Part shown: positions 12,237 through 23,471 of the stretch, piece by piece
Layout: each line of letters starts with the position of its first letter
Numbering within the stretch: position 1 is the first letter of the stretch
Origin: Loripinus fragilis
Taxonomy: Eukaryota; Mollusca; Bivalvia; Lucinida; Lucinidae
Direction: 5' to 3'
DNA length: 64,000 nt
Assembly: GCA_964019695.1 (NCBI GenBank)
Contig: OZ026518.1
Span: forward strand, 69,823,254 to 69,887,253
Made by a program: the position numbers and the translations under genes
Notes under the pieces: generated by a model
Seen by the model: the letters and a program-made list of their open reading frames with translations, nothing else
The model's database searches: none
What the model was told of the DNA's origin: nothing

Positions 12237-12639
12237 ATTTTTAGGCATATCTTACGTAAAGACAATGAGCTTGCCAATTTATACCATCAGGTAACATGTG
12301 TTACAGCCTCTGATATTAAAAAAATTTGCAACAAACTTGCAGATTTATGAGTCTTTTCATATATGCAAATAAATCCCAAACAATGAAACACATTCATCAA
12401 CTGCAAATATTTTTTAACTATTTTTACTTTAGTTTTAATACCAAACATTTCACCTTAAAACTGGGTAGGGGTAGGGTTGTTTAATTGCTTATTCCAGAAA
12501 AATTATTTATGCTAGGGAAACAAACTTTAATTTTTCTGTTAGCCAATTGCACAAGCTAGTCAGGCATGGTTAAAAACATTTTGCAAAATACACAGAGAGA
12601 TTGTGAATGTAACTGATGTTAGCTACACTTGCAAATTTT

Positions 12640-12970
12640 AATGGGTTATCTGATTTATGTAACGCATATGACACCTTAGGAAGCCGCAATTTTGTTCAAA
12701 TGGCTGTCATACATAGTTAAGACATCCAGTATGCAGACTATATGAATGATTTTTAAAAATAAATATTTTAATGTCTTTAATTTGTAGCCCAAACTTTCAA
12801 TTTACTTTTTCTTAGTTTGATTAAGTAACGTATGTTACAGGCCCTTACAGACTAACGCCCCGGAGCACAGAGTGCAAACATCTCTTAAAAGACTCGGCTT
12901 TCAATTCTCTACAAGATAGGATATGTCTGCAAAATTCCCTAGGGGGGGGGGAGCAAACCCATTCTCAGCC
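12640..12970 (-). repeat. Subterminal repeat, copy 5 (right terminus)
   Basis: Inverted partner of 7,955 onward: ACTAACGCCCCGGAGCACAG, GTGCAAACATCTCTTAAAAG, GATAGGATATGTCTGCAAAA, G-run and GAGCAAACCC. CGCCCCGGAGCACAGAGTGC is an exact complement of the left end. Confidence 0.75.
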
Positions 12971-13165
12971 ATCCGTCTAAACATAATATTTAAGGTATAA
13001 AGATTTCTCGATATCACGATTTGTGCGTAAAAGAGCTTAAGACAGTAGTACTAGAATGGTTTACGCAATCACGCGTAACGAGGGATCAGCACAAAATGCA
13101 ATCAACTGCACCCCGTCACTGACTCTCGAAGGAATCTGTTGTTATCCTGTCCCGTGCCATTTTGA

Positions 13166-13396
13166 TAACCCTTAATGCACCAAACGCAACAAAGGTCGTC
13201 TGCTTTTCTCGTCTGATGAAATGTTTGAGAAGCCTCTATGGCAAACAGTGTGGACCCAGATCAGACTGCTCCTATAGGAGCAGTCTGTTCTTGCTTCTAT
13301 AATTAATTCGTCAGTAATGTTAGGCAATTATTTGAAGCAGACGACTTCAGCAGACGACATTTTCAGATGCATTTTTTCTTGGCGCTTTAAGGGTTA
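13166..13396. mobile_element. TIR MITE with TAACCCTTAA-type ends
   Basis: It starts TAACCCTTAATGCACC and ends GGCGCTTTAAGGGTTA, which are inverted ends. It contains a perfect 26-bp palindrome at 13,262-13,287 (CAGACTGCTCCTA and its complement) and GTCGTCTGC words near both ends. Confidence 0.7.
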
Positions 13397-13580
13397 AAAT
13401 GGAAAAACCAGAGCAACCGTGGATTGTATAACAAAAGCATGCAGCACTGGAATTGAAAATAGGAAATATAATGGGAAATAGACAAAGCCAGTCGAATCAA
13501 TATGTATGCATTATTGACAAAATAAACAGATTGCTGCATTGAGTCATAAATTCATAAATAAGCCAAAACCAAAGCGAAAT

Positions 13581-13695
13581 CTCAGATCAGCCTGGACTAA
13601 CCAAGTCCGACCAGTCATCGCTGTCCGCATGAATTCACGTTGAGTACCAATCAGAGCTTCTTATTTAACTGGGTTGATGTCCAGGCTGATCTGAG
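13581..13695. mobile_element. Small hairpin MITE
   Basis: CTCAGATCAGCCTGGAC at 13,581-13,597 is exactly inverted at 13,679-13,695. The outer flanks (AAAGCGAAAT / TTTTCTGAGCGC) suggest the original TIR extended slightly further. Confidence 0.7.
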
Positions 13696-13813
13696 TCTTT
13701 TCTGAGCGCAAAGGTCATTTTGTTGTCGTTGTGATGCACAGGCTGATGTATTCATCTTACTTGTATGTAAAAAGAGTTCAACTATTTGCATGCTGGGTAA
13801 TTTTTCACAAAAA

Positions 13814-13966
13814 TGTCGTCTGCTGATTTTTTAAAAGTTAATATTTTCAAAAAAATATTTCAGGAATAACATCAGAGTGTCAAACAGTTTGGATCCAATT
13901 CAGGCGCGACATATGTCGGGCCTGACCTGGGTCCAAAAAAATTAAAAAGCTTATCAGCAGACGACA
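13814..13966. mobile_element. MITE with TGTCGTCTGCTGA ends
   Basis: TGTCGTCTGCTGA at 13,814-13,826 is inverted at 13,954-13,966. Its core (CAGGAATAACATCAGAGTGTC, then a GGATCC-centred block) resembles 2,650-2,720. Confidence 0.75.
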
Positions 13967-13969
13967 CTG

Positions 13970-14690
13970 GTAGGTAAATAGTTAATCTAGCTACCAGCAG
14001 CAGAGCGCATCTGTATGAATAATTAATAGTTGCAACTACCAGTCATTAATAACACAAGAAAACCCTGGAGGCTGTTGGTGCTGGCACTTTGAATTAGCCG
14101 CACTAAATACGTCAGAATGTCTTTATGTCGTATATTACACCATTGACTAATCAGAACACCACGACAACCTGCGAGAATGGGAATGTTAACTCTTTTTGTC
14201 TGCTGGTATCGCATGCTGATGCTATCCTGACTAGTATATTGAACATTTGCAATTTTATTTAAAGTACTCCAAGAATATGACTTGAAGACATACTTATGGT
14301 TACATCATTTATACAATTCAATTCCCACGAAACAGGTGACTGGCCCTTTGTGAAGTCCTGAAGTGTTTTACCAAAATTATTCTCAATCTGATTGATGATT
14401 TCTTAAGTTGTCTCAATACCAGTGAAATGTTTAATGGACTGACTACCATTCTTCACGAAGTGATTGATTTAAAAGAAAAAAAAAGAACTTTACTAGAAAC
14501 GTTTTCCTAAATAATCTAGTAACAATTAGATTTTCATTGCCTTTTTGTAGCGGGTACAAAAGCAAGACACTGACATTATTGTCAAAATATCAAATAGGTA
14601 TCACCTCAAGAGCTGTACCAAACAGCTTCAGAAATAACTTCCCAACTACTTACGAAGGCTTGGTATTGAATAATGATTTTTATTAGAAAT
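13970..14690. other. No feature recognised
   Basis: Unique-looking AT-rich DNA. Short open frames such as 14,023-14,214 (minus) show no known motif. Confidence 0.45.
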
Positions 14691-14699
14691 TTAAGACAA

Positions 14700-16347
14700 T
14701 ATCAGCTTATACCTATAAAGGGATTTCTTAAGACTACTTGCAAATCGTGTTGGAACTTAACAATGAATCGATGTGTAAGTCCGTAATATAACAGATACAA
14801 TTAATAGAAGCGGTGGCGGACATGCTGTGTACATTAGAAATAATATAAGGTACAAAAGAAGGCCAGAAATCGAATTTTTATCAAAATTAGAAACACTTTG
14901 ATCTGAGATTGAACTACCACATACCATGCCTTTAATGTTGTGTACTTTTTATAGGCGATCCAGTGCACCAAATGTTCGAAGAGGAGCTTTCCAAAGCGCA
15001 GATATCTGGTCTTAAAATCTTGCTTATGTGAGATTTCAGCATTGAATGAAAACTAGAATTAACAAAAAAGTTAACCTTGATAGTTCTGTTTGATTTAACA
15101 CAACTGGTAACTTAACCAACCAGTGTTACGAAATTGACCTTATATTATTTGACCATGTGCATACAACTCACTCAGAAATATAATTGAATGCTTTACATCT
15201 GGTACATCACTAAGTGATTATTACCAAACTTGTTTTACTTGGAAAGTAAAATCAGAATCTGAAAAGCTTAAAATAATGATGCTTCGTATCGTAGTTGAAA
15301 ACAGATTCATTCTTCCATTTTCATCTAAGGATCTAAATGACTTCATAGCAGACAAACAAATGTAGATGATATTTTGATATCTGGTTTGAACTCATACAAA
15401 AACATCTAAAAAGATACGCAGCTATCAAAGGTAGACAAATCAAATCTATACACATGCCAGAGTGGTTCACTCCAGACATTAGCCTAATGTAAACTTTGCA
15501 AGATAAAAGCAATCGTCTTAAACATTGCACTGACTATAGCCAGCACCGTAACCAGACCAAATAACTCATTAGGAGAATACAACGCAAATATCTCTCAAAC
15601 TGTAGTAATAATTCTAAAGAATCTAAATCCATATTGAAACACCTACGTTATGTAACCAATGCATATAAATCTACGTCAAATAATGTAAAACCAGATGAAT
15701 GAATCATTGAGAATGAGAGTATTATTTACTCGGAAAATGACCAGAAACTAAATGCATATTTTGCGTCAATTACTGACATTTTAAATGTAAACAATTTTAC
15801 CATAATTACATGTGGCTTAGAAACTGAAAAAATAAGGAATTTTTGTATGTAAAACCCTCGGAAATATGCATTTCACCATTCCTTTTATTACTCCAGAAAA
15901 AGTAATATCATATTTATATATAAATGAATTAGAATCTGCCAAATCAATAGGTACGATGGTTTAGGTCACAGCAATATAAAGCTAGCTGTCCAATGTATAT
16001 CACCATCCATTGCAGTCCTAATCAATAAAAGCATTAAATTTGATCAATTTCCGTCTCAAATGAAAATGGCAAAAGTACATCCATTTAGAAAAAATGGTGA
16101 CAAAACTGATCCCAATAACTACAGACCAATATCCATTTTGCCCACAATTTCAAAATTTTCGAAAGTGATAATAATCACCTCATTGTGTTTTTTGAGAAAC
16201 ATGATAATCAATCAGGGTTTAGGGCAAATCAGAGCTGCCAGACAGCCTTGGTCAATCTTATAGATGCGTGGATGAAATGTATTGTTAAGGTAGATATGGT
16301 TCGTGCGCTTTTCATCGATTTTTAAAAGGCATTTGATCTCGTTGATC
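14700..16347 (+). pseudogene. LINE (CR1/jockey-like) endonuclease and RT relic, 5' part
   Basis: A decayed non-LTR retrotransposon ORF2 read on the plus strand through many stops and frameshifts. Near 14,810 the endonuclease-type segment SGGGHAVYIRNNIRYKRR is legible. Near 15,100-15,180 comes an NQCYEIDLILFDHVHTTHSE segment (end of the endonuclease domain). At 16,060-16,150 the RT entry motif DKTDPNNYRPISILPTISK appears, and the frame reaches FDLVD at 16,333-16,346. There it stops abruptly at the end of a foldback element and resumes at 23,806. These motifs are typical of LINE RTs. The clade is my best guess. The copy is dead. Confidence 0.8.
16342..16347 (+). repeat. Target-site duplication TTGATC, left
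   Basis: TTGATC lies immediately outside the element end TACGAAAGCC and is repeated at 23,806-23,811 immediately outside the other end. Collapsing the two copies into one restores the RT frame across the site (VDHTSLL). Confidence 0.85.
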
Positions 16348-16389
16348 TACGAAAGCCTAGAAGGTCCACTTTTAAAAAAGAAAAAAAAA

Positions 16390-16552
16390 CTATCTCGTTA
16401 TAACGAGATAGCTAACTCGTAATTACGAGTTGATTAACTCGTAATAACGAGATGATTAGCTCGTAATAACGAGATAATTAACTCGTTATAACGAGATGAC
16501 TAACTCGTTATTACGAGATAAAAACTTACTCGTTTTTACGAGATAACTTGTT
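16390..16552. repeat. Palindrome array, left arm, block 1
   Basis: About seven copies of a 14-bp near-palindrome (CTCGTTATAACGAG, CTCGTAATTACGAG and variants) spaced by AT-rich 6-12 bp linkers. Confidence 0.85.
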
Positions 16553-17165
16553 TGGCACCAGAGATTCCTGGAAGTCTTGCAAGGGGGCCAGAGACAGTCG
16601 CAGATTTGTGCATTGAGCTTAGGGGGTCCATAGAGGTCGACACTGGTCTAAGCATGTTCGGCACCAGGGATTCCTTGAAGTCTGCAATGGCACCAGGGGC
16701 AGTCAAATACAAGTGCTTGTGACTCGGGAGAGTCCAGGGAGGTCGAAACTGGTCTAAATTGTTTGACTTTGGAGATCCTGGAAGTCTGTGACGGTGTCAG
16801 AGACCAGTGCATTAACTGAAGAAATTCCCTAGAGGCTTTGTATTGAGATCTTAAACTGGTCTTAACCCGATTGGCACCAGGGAATCCTGGAAATCTGCGG
16901 GTATATAGGGGTCCCTAGAAGTCTAAACTGGTCTTTCCCGATTGGCACTAGGAAGTCCTGGAAGTCTGAAGGACGACCAGGAAAGTCGGACATCGGTGCA
17001 TTTAACACGGGAGCATCCATAGAGGTCGAAACTGATTAGGGCTTGTTTGGCATTGGAGATATCTGGAGTCTGCAACCGTGTCATCCTGAACAGTCCCAGA
17101 CCAGTCCATTGAACTCCAGGGGGATGTCCATAGAGGTCAAAACTAGTCTTTACTAATAAAGTGAG
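16553..17165 (+). repeat. Tandem ~120-bp modules, left arm
   Basis: Several diverged modules, each with GGCACCAGGGATTCCTGGAAG-like, CAGTCGCAGACCAGTGCA-like and GTCCATAGAGGTCGAAACTGG-like segments. The module at 16,697-16,731 carries a foreign tract identical to 22,635-22,669. Confidence 0.75.
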
Positions 17166-17375
17166 AACTATCTCGTAATAACGAGATAATTATCTCGTAA
17201 TAACGCGATAACTAACTCGTAATAACGAGATAACTAACTCGTAATGACGAGATAGTTTTCTCGTAATAACGAGATAATTATCTCGTAATAACGAGATAAC
17301 TAATTCGTTAAAACGAGATAATTATCTCGTAATAACGAGATAACTTACTCGTTATTACGAGATAACTTGTTTGGC
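17166..17375. repeat. Palindrome array, left arm, block 2
   Basis: About nine CTCGTAATAACGAG-type words (both asymmetrical orientations), then another partial ~120-bp module to ~17,490. Confidence 0.85.
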
Positions 17376-17489
17376 ACCAGGGATCCTGGAAGTCTGCGCC
17401 AATGTTAGAGATAGTCGCAGACCAGGGCAATGAACTGTAGAAGGTCCCTGGAAGTCTAAGCTGGTCTTAACCCGATTGGCAGAGGGGAT

Positions 17490-18550
17490 TCTAACCCATT
17501 TATCTTCAAGACAAGACGTTCTATAGGCAGAACGCAGTGCGGAATTTCCTCATTACATCAACGTGTAGACCTTCTTGTCCGATTTACATGACCTGCTCAT
17601 CCCATCCAAGTGCCGACTTCAAATTATAACACTTTTAAGCTGAGCAATTTACGCCTTAATATTATGTGGAAATACGTCATTCTCACATTGTTGAATGACG
17701 TCATAACATTTCTGACGTCACTAAAATCCAACAACAATGTGACGCAGGTTATTTACACAGTTTTTTTTGCGCCACGACGTCTTTCTCATAGGCCAGTCAT
17801 AATAGCTTTTGGGGTACCACTAATTGCTACAGAAACTTTTTTGTGCCTGAGCGAAAGTTTCTTATGTCATCTACAACATACTAAAAGTCCTCACAAAATA
17901 TCTGAATGGAAACGATATTATAATACCTTAATCTACTCCTCATATAACACTTTCTGCGGCGGCCCTGTAAGTCCACCGTAGATTGTACTTTCTCTCCCTA
18001 GGAAACGCTTCCGGTTGTATAGACGACTCGAATAAAATCTTTGTCGCAGTTTTCCTCTGACCATTACACACAGGTAATTATCTTTGAGTAGTTTTTTTGC
18101 CTATCCATGTTATTCTTGATCATCGCCCCAAGGCAATTGACGCTCCAATGCGTTATTCCCTGGTGTCACATATTTTCGTGGCTATAATTCTCGCACCACT
18201 TTTGTTGTTATTTTATTTTATATCACATAGAAATCGTCACGAATCATACCAATCAGAAAGAAAATAGGAAATATATATTAAATTGTGGAATATTATTTTT
18301 TTATTCATATTATTAAAATATGTTACGCTCGAATTTTAAAAGTACGGAAGCACATTAGTGTCATCATGAAATTGAATATACTTGTACAAAGCGTTTTGGG
18401 GCGATTTTCGAAGCATTTCTACGAAAAACATGGCAAGGATCAAGTTTACAGCTTGATCTCACTTCTGAAGAAGATTTTTAATTAAAAAAAGATTCGTTTT
18501 TCATCTTGAAAATAGAAAGAATCAGTTGTTAGATGTCTCTAATAAGTAAT
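17490..18550. other. Interior of foldback element, no gene recognised
   Basis: A 123-codon plus-strand frame (17,610-17,981) exists but is low in recognisable features and runs through an inverted TCACATTGTTG / CAACAATGTGA pair. I do not call it a gene. Confidence 0.4.
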
Positions 18551-18556
18551 TAGACG

Positions 18557-18845
18557 GCATTACTGCTCTAAATAAAACTACCTCCGTGGTGGGAACAGTG
18601 GCCATTACTGCTTCGTATAAAGCTACCTCCCTCTTGGGAACAGTGGTCAGTACTGCCGTGTATAAAACTACCTCCCTGTAGGGAACAGTGGCCATTACTG
18701 CCCTTTATAAAGCTACCTCCATGGTGGGAACAGTGTCCATTACTGGTCTGTATAAAACTGCCTCTGTGGTGGGAACAGTGGTCATAACTGCTCTGTATAA
18801 GGCTACCTCCTCGGTGGGAACAGTGGTCAATACTTCCCTATACAA
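18557..18845 (+). repeat. 45-bp minisatellite, short array
   Basis: About six diverged units sharing CTACCTCC(G/C)xGxTGGGAACAGTGG and CTGTATAAA. They are of the subtype seen only at the edges of the large arrays (ACTGCCCTGTATAAAGCTACC). It is interrupted on its right by a minus-strand retroelement, and a last unit-like segment follows at 20,212-20,259. Confidence 0.85.
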
Positions 18846-20214
18846 AAATAGTAAGTATGATCAGGAAATACCACAATCACAAACCACAGACAACCCCATG
18901 GCACCGCATGGAAGAGCCACTCAATCATCACGAGACACCAGGAACACAAATTGAGCAAAGCAACCAGCTGTCTCTTCCCCAGCAAGATGATTGCAATACT
19001 AGAATGGACATAAAGTAATGTACAACAAAACATAGAACAATTACAGACTCCCACAATTGGAGTAACAATAAACAAAAAGTCAACAACAACAGAACCACCG
19101 CCTTAGAAAAGACAGTAGCCTAAGCCAACGGGGGGCTTAAATGCATTTTACTGGTATCAAATCTTCGCCCTAGATTCTGCTGTTGTTGAAGTACAAGAAA
19201 TGTTCAGCTCGCATGGAGGCCTTCTAACCCATGCAATGTATCATCATGGAAAAACACAAATTAACACACCATGATGAAACAATGAAAAAGGCTCATGACT
19301 CACAGATAGTCAGAGCTAAAGAAATCTTCAAGTTGAGCCACGGTGGGTCCAGCTACAGATAAGCATCAGGCACCAACCCACCAATTAAAGCTTTACGTCA
19401 GAGCCGTCATAGAGTCTGAGGCCTGACCCACCGTTGTGCAATTAAAGAGGAAACCATAGCTATAAACTGTGACCAGGTTTAAAACCAGGCATGCAGACTG
19501 TCGCATGATAATCAAGTTATATCCAACCCTTATATAACATTTTACAATCTTTTTGAATTGATCACTAAAATTAGATTTTGGAACAATTCGTTTGAATTTA
19601 TAAACTAAATCACCATAAATATAGGTTGTGATATGCCTTGTTGCAGAAGAGTTTTAAACCCAATGTTGTATTTAACAATTAACTCGTGAGTGTCTGTGTG
19701 AGAATTTAGAAAATGCTTTTCGAATTTCATGATATCTATAACCTTGTTTTAATAACTAAGCAGTTAAAAATAAGTTTCTGTTGTTGATGACATCAACATT
19801 AGAACACACTCTAGCAAAACGAATAAGCCGAGAAATATATACACCATAGGAAGTGGAGCGAGGAACATCTCTATCAAGAAATGGGAAATTTACTATTTCA
19901 AAATTAAAATCATCCCGTTTATCATAAATTTTAGAAGAAGCTATGCCATTTGTTATTGACAAGTTCAAGTCCAAAAACGGAGCTTCAGTATCAGAAGAAT
20001 TAGCCTTATTTAACTGAAGTTCAGTAGGATATATCTGACCTACCATTTGTTCAAAGTAAGGATTATCAATATTAAGTAAGTCATCTAAATATCTGGAGAT
20101 GGAGTTAAAATCTTCAATAATATCAGTTTGATTATTGTCTGACAGAGACAACATAAAGTCTCTCTCATAACAAAACAAAAGCAAATCTGCAACAAGAGGA
20201 GCACAATTAGTACC
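18846..20214 (-). pseudogene. Penelope-like retroelement copy, RT C-terminal half plus 3' tail
   Basis: On the minus strand an open RT fragment starts at GTNCAPLVADLLLFCYERDF (about 20,214) and includes the catalytic-type box SRYLDDLLNI (about 20,080) and an APFLDLNLSITNG block. It stays open to ~19,756, where stops begin. C-terminal homology (LLKQGYRY, IMRQSACLV, TTVGQASDSMTALT) continues to ~19,395. A 3' untranslated stretch, a CCCCCCG tract and the shared 3' tail (19,140-18,846) follow. The N-terminal ~10 codons of the open frame are 45-bp-repeat sequence and not RT. The gene is cut off upstream of the GTNCA block, so the first RT motifs are missing. YLDD and the conserved C-terminus suggest a Penelope-like or related RT; the clade is inference. 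Confidence 0.7.
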
Positions 20215-20259
20215 AAAGTTTTGAATATCGGGAATGTTGGACACTAGTGCCCTGTATAC
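20212..20259 (+). repeat. Isolated 45-bp unit beyond the retroelement
   Basis: AAAGTTTTGAATATCGGGAA and the following GTGCCCTGTATAC align with a terminal unit of the large array near 35,325-35,370 (minus). The array therefore continued across the site now occupied by the retroelement. Confidence 0.75.
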
Positions 20260-20930
20260 AATTTTCTACGTCTGATGAACTGTTGTTCATTTTGCCTTAT
20301 CTAATGTTGGTGACCACTATGCCAATTGGTAGATGGAAATGCTTATCTGGTCTGTCCCATCTATCATACAATCCCATTTTTAAGTCTGCTGAATGCAACA
20401 CTAATGATGTATACCATCAGGATACCTTTATTAACTTTATTAACATCTTAAGGTGTTCATTATTATACTTCTTGAACAGAGCAACATATGATCTTTCTAA
20501 AAGGAACCTGTCAAAAGTACAGCCCCATGGCTAAGACAACGGGTTTGCCCAAGACAGGGGGAAGTCTTTATAGTTTGCTACCACTGTACCTACTGGCACT
20601 TGGTTGTCGTGCCGAAAATCGAGAAAAATTTATGATGTAGTCACACTTCAGATGTTAATTGCCAGAAATTATGACAAATGACCCTGGACAACACTGAGAG
20701 GACAGAAAGAAATACAATAAAAAGACAACAACAAAAAAATACAGGTTGCAAGAAAACATACGATAATATAGACCTAAACTTCAGCTAGCCATTTTTGTAA
20801 AGCTATGACTTGTTAAACATATAAACAGATTACGCTACCATACAAAACCGCACCGGATGTTACTACATTCCCATGGCGGAGGAAACTGAGAAACTGGGAT
20901 CGAGGGTGCCCACGAATGAGGGCTGGTGGT
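20260..20930 (+). repeat. ~640-bp array-flanking segment, copy 1
   Basis: It begins ATTTTCTACGTCTGATGAAC directly after a 45-bp unit and matches the minus strand of 35,320-34,667 throughout. It holds a short frame ending SAECNTNDVY...LNRATYDLSKRN...PHG-stop that is open in both copies (95 and 83 codons). Its far end carries GTTACTACATTCCCATGGCG and GGAGG words reminiscent of an inverted 45-bp unit. No known domain was recognised. Confidence 0.8.
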
Positions 20931-22580
20931 GTAACATAGAAAAGGTGGATGTGTGAAAAAGGTAGACATAGCGGCCACTGCACATGCGCAATCATATTCG
21001 CTCTGCCCAGCTTAGTAAAGGCTATTGTGCAGGCTTCATGTATTAAAACTAATTCGCTGTTGCTACAACTGTCGTGTATACTGACAACGATCCATTACAT
21101 GGGAAAACGGATCACAATAAATTTTGCGAACGATATATTGGGGTTTGATGTTGATTACCATTAATAAAGAGCCAAAATTGAAATGTCAGAGAATAATGAT
21201 TTCCTAAAAATGAAAGAATAAATCTATTATCAAATGAATAACAGAAAATAATAAACACTAGGCTATTTTGGAAGATCCTGTCCCCATCTCTATAGCCCCG
21301 CACATAACCTATAGCGTCATATTTAAGGACATAAACAAACAGTGCAGAGTTTGATCAGACGCTGGAGAGCTCTCCATCGCTCGGCGCCTGATCAGGGTTT
21401 CACTGTTTGCTCACTGTAATGATAAATGATAGAAATAAGACAAAATCAACGTAAGCCCTACAATTAGGAATTGGCTTGGCCAACGAACATGGTAGTAGTT
21501 TGTCAAAAATGTTTTTTAATAATATCGATTGTTTTTGTTAAAGTACTGCCGCATTAATAAGAAACACGAAAAATCGACTTTAAGTACACCTGTTCACGTT
21601 ATTTTCTCATGAACCTTTCGATATGTGGACAGCATTTTTTTGACAAAATTTTCCACCTGGTGTTTTTGCTGTATTTTTCTGTAATTAGGTGGAATTTTGG
21701 CATAGTTTTGGTTCTTTTCAACGGGGGGAGTATAACTGTTGGTAGAATGGACATAAACTGGCCCAGTTACTGCACAACTGATCTGTGGCTTTGTTTTCGC
21801 ATATGCGAAAAATCAGGTTTTCTCATGGCATGGCTCATATAGTATAACTGGGGTTTACACGGGTATACAGTTTCTCTTATTTTTGCTCTAAAACATAGAT
21901 TGTGGGTACTTATTAGAACCGCCTCAGAGTGTACCCACAATCTATGTTTTGAGCAAAAATAAGAAAACTATCTGAAAATTATCATTTTTACAGCCGTAAA
22001 ATATTGCAGTATATCGCACGGACATGTTTGCGTAATGTTTGTCTAGCTCATTTAGATTGATTAAGTTTCTTTTTTCAAAATGATTGTGGCTTTATATCCA
22101 TAGCAGTAATTTTATATATAAATTTATTCTTTATTGTAAATAGCTAGAGTTTCAAATCATATAAATCTGAAGTTGGTTGATTACAGTACCATTGAAATGA
22201 GTAGGTGGGGTAATCCTACCCACCCGCTGATATTTGGTTAGCCATTTTTATATAAGATATGATACACCACATAAAATAAGCCTTCTTTAAGTTCTTGCAT
22301 TCTGTTGTTCATGAACTGCATATTGCTAGGTACTGTAGTGTCTTGTATATACCAACTATGTTTATTTACCAATAGTAATACACATTTTTTGCGGATTTTA
22401 GGTGCCTGACTCATATCAAAAAATTTTATATTTCCCATCATGCAACATTTGAGGACTTTTTTTCTGAGATGCATATAGGATTATATATTTCAAAAATGCA
22501 CTTTTCGTTTCTGTAGCAATTAGTGGTAGGTTTGACCCAAATATTGGCTAAAATGACTGGCCTATCAATAGAGATCTCAA
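20931..22580. other. Interior of foldback element, small hairpins only
   Basis: No gene recognised. Inverted repeats are at 21,337-21,400 (AAACAGTG ... CACTGTTT, with internal TGATCAG words) and at 21,871-21,966. Confidence 0.5.
21871..21966. mobile_element. Hairpin MITE, ~35-bp arms
   Basis: The left arm (21,871-21,909, TTTTTGCTCTAAAACATAG and following bases) is almost exactly inverted at 21,931-21,966 around a 21-bp loop. Confidence 0.75.
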
Positions 22581-22584
22581 TAAT

Positions 22585-22830
22585 CATACACCAGCCATTC
22601 GTACCCCCAGCCCCCTTGGGGCCGGGGAACAGCAGGGCAGTCAAATACAAGTGCTTGTGACTCGGGAGATTTTTCAATTTTTAAAGCCCTGCACTGCGGG
22701 GCCAAATTTGTGGCAACATTCCTGCTAAATGCCACCACCCCCAGGGTTGACAATAATGCAACAGTCATTTGTATCCCCCATCTACTCGGGGCCGGGGAAT
22801 AGCGGGGCAATGAAATCTCGCCCTCGGACC
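22585..22830. repeat. Two-copy GGGGCCGGGG repeat
   Basis: CAGCCATTCGTACCCCC plus TTGGGGCCGGGGAACAGC at ~22,593 recurs as CAGTCATTTGTATCCCCC plus CTCGGGGCCGGGGAATAGC at ~22,763, about 175 bp apart. A small hairpin follows (GTCAGAAAC at 22,842-22,850, inverted at 22,864-22,872). Confidence 0.7.
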
Positions 22831-22929
22831 CGAATAATTTGGTCAGAAACTCGGTAGAGCCTCGTTTCTGACGAATAAGTCTGGTCCTCCGGTGGGATTT
22901 CCTTGTCTTACAACACTACATATGAAGGA

Positions 22930-23468
22930 TACTTTTAATCCAGGAAGTTTATGACAGTCCCAGAGAGAATGCCAGCCCGGTGCATTTCTCTTCGGCGGGT
23001 CCATACTGGTCAAAACTCATTTAAGCTTGTTTGACACGGGGACTCCTGTACGTTTGAGCTTGTGTCAGACGTTAAGACCAGTTTAGACTTCTAGGGACCA
23101 TCTCGAATTTATTGCACTTGTCTGCGACTGTCTCTGACACCGTCTCAGACTTCCAGGATCCCTGGTGCCAAAGAACTTAAGACTGGTTTCGACCTCTATG
23201 GACCCTCCGAAATCAATAAGAATATCCCTGACATTGTCACATACTTATAGCAATCCCCCGTGTCAAAAAAAGCTTAAACGAGTTTTGACCTGTATGGACC
23301 CTCCCAAGAGCAATGCCGACTCTTGGACTGTCACAAACTTCTAGGATTTCCCTGTGTCAATCAGGTTAAAACCAGTTAAGACTTAGAACTACGGACCTTC
23401 TCGAGATCAGTGCACTGGTCTGCTACTATCTCTGACACTGTCGCAGACTTCCAGGACACCTGGCGAAA
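22930..23468 (-). repeat. Tandem ~120-bp modules, right arm
   Basis: Reverse-complement versions of the left-arm modules: ACTTCCAGGATCCCTGGTGCC, CACTTGTCTGCGACTGTCTC and GTTTCGACCTCTATGGACCC. Confidence 0.8.
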
Positions 23469-23471
23469 GAA

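Larger units (their letters stand above)
7950..12970. mobile_element. ~5 kb long inverted-repeat element
   Basis: The ends are reverse complements over several hundred bases. Plus-strand 7,955 onward (CCTGCTCC, C-run, GGGAATTTTGCAGACATATC, then GAGATGTTTGCACTCTGTGC) matches the complement of DNA up to ~12,965. Additional copies of the same ~500-bp subterminal repeat lie at ~9,060 (same orientation as the left end) and end at ~11,893 and ~12,236 (same orientation as the right end). Palindromic GTTACATATGTTAC-like words recur in each copy. No clear target duplication was found at the outer ends, so the exact limits are uncertain. A decayed frame lies in the centre. Confidence 0.7.

Noticed and set aside
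17610..17981. 123-codon frame inside the foldback element as a gene
   Set aside because: No recognisable domain, composition like the surrounding DNA, and an internal inverted repeat. There is no second copy to test conservation.
20265..20290. Hammerhead-type CTGATGA core in the 640-bp segment
   Set aside because: No GAAA core or cleavage-site strand at suitable spacing.
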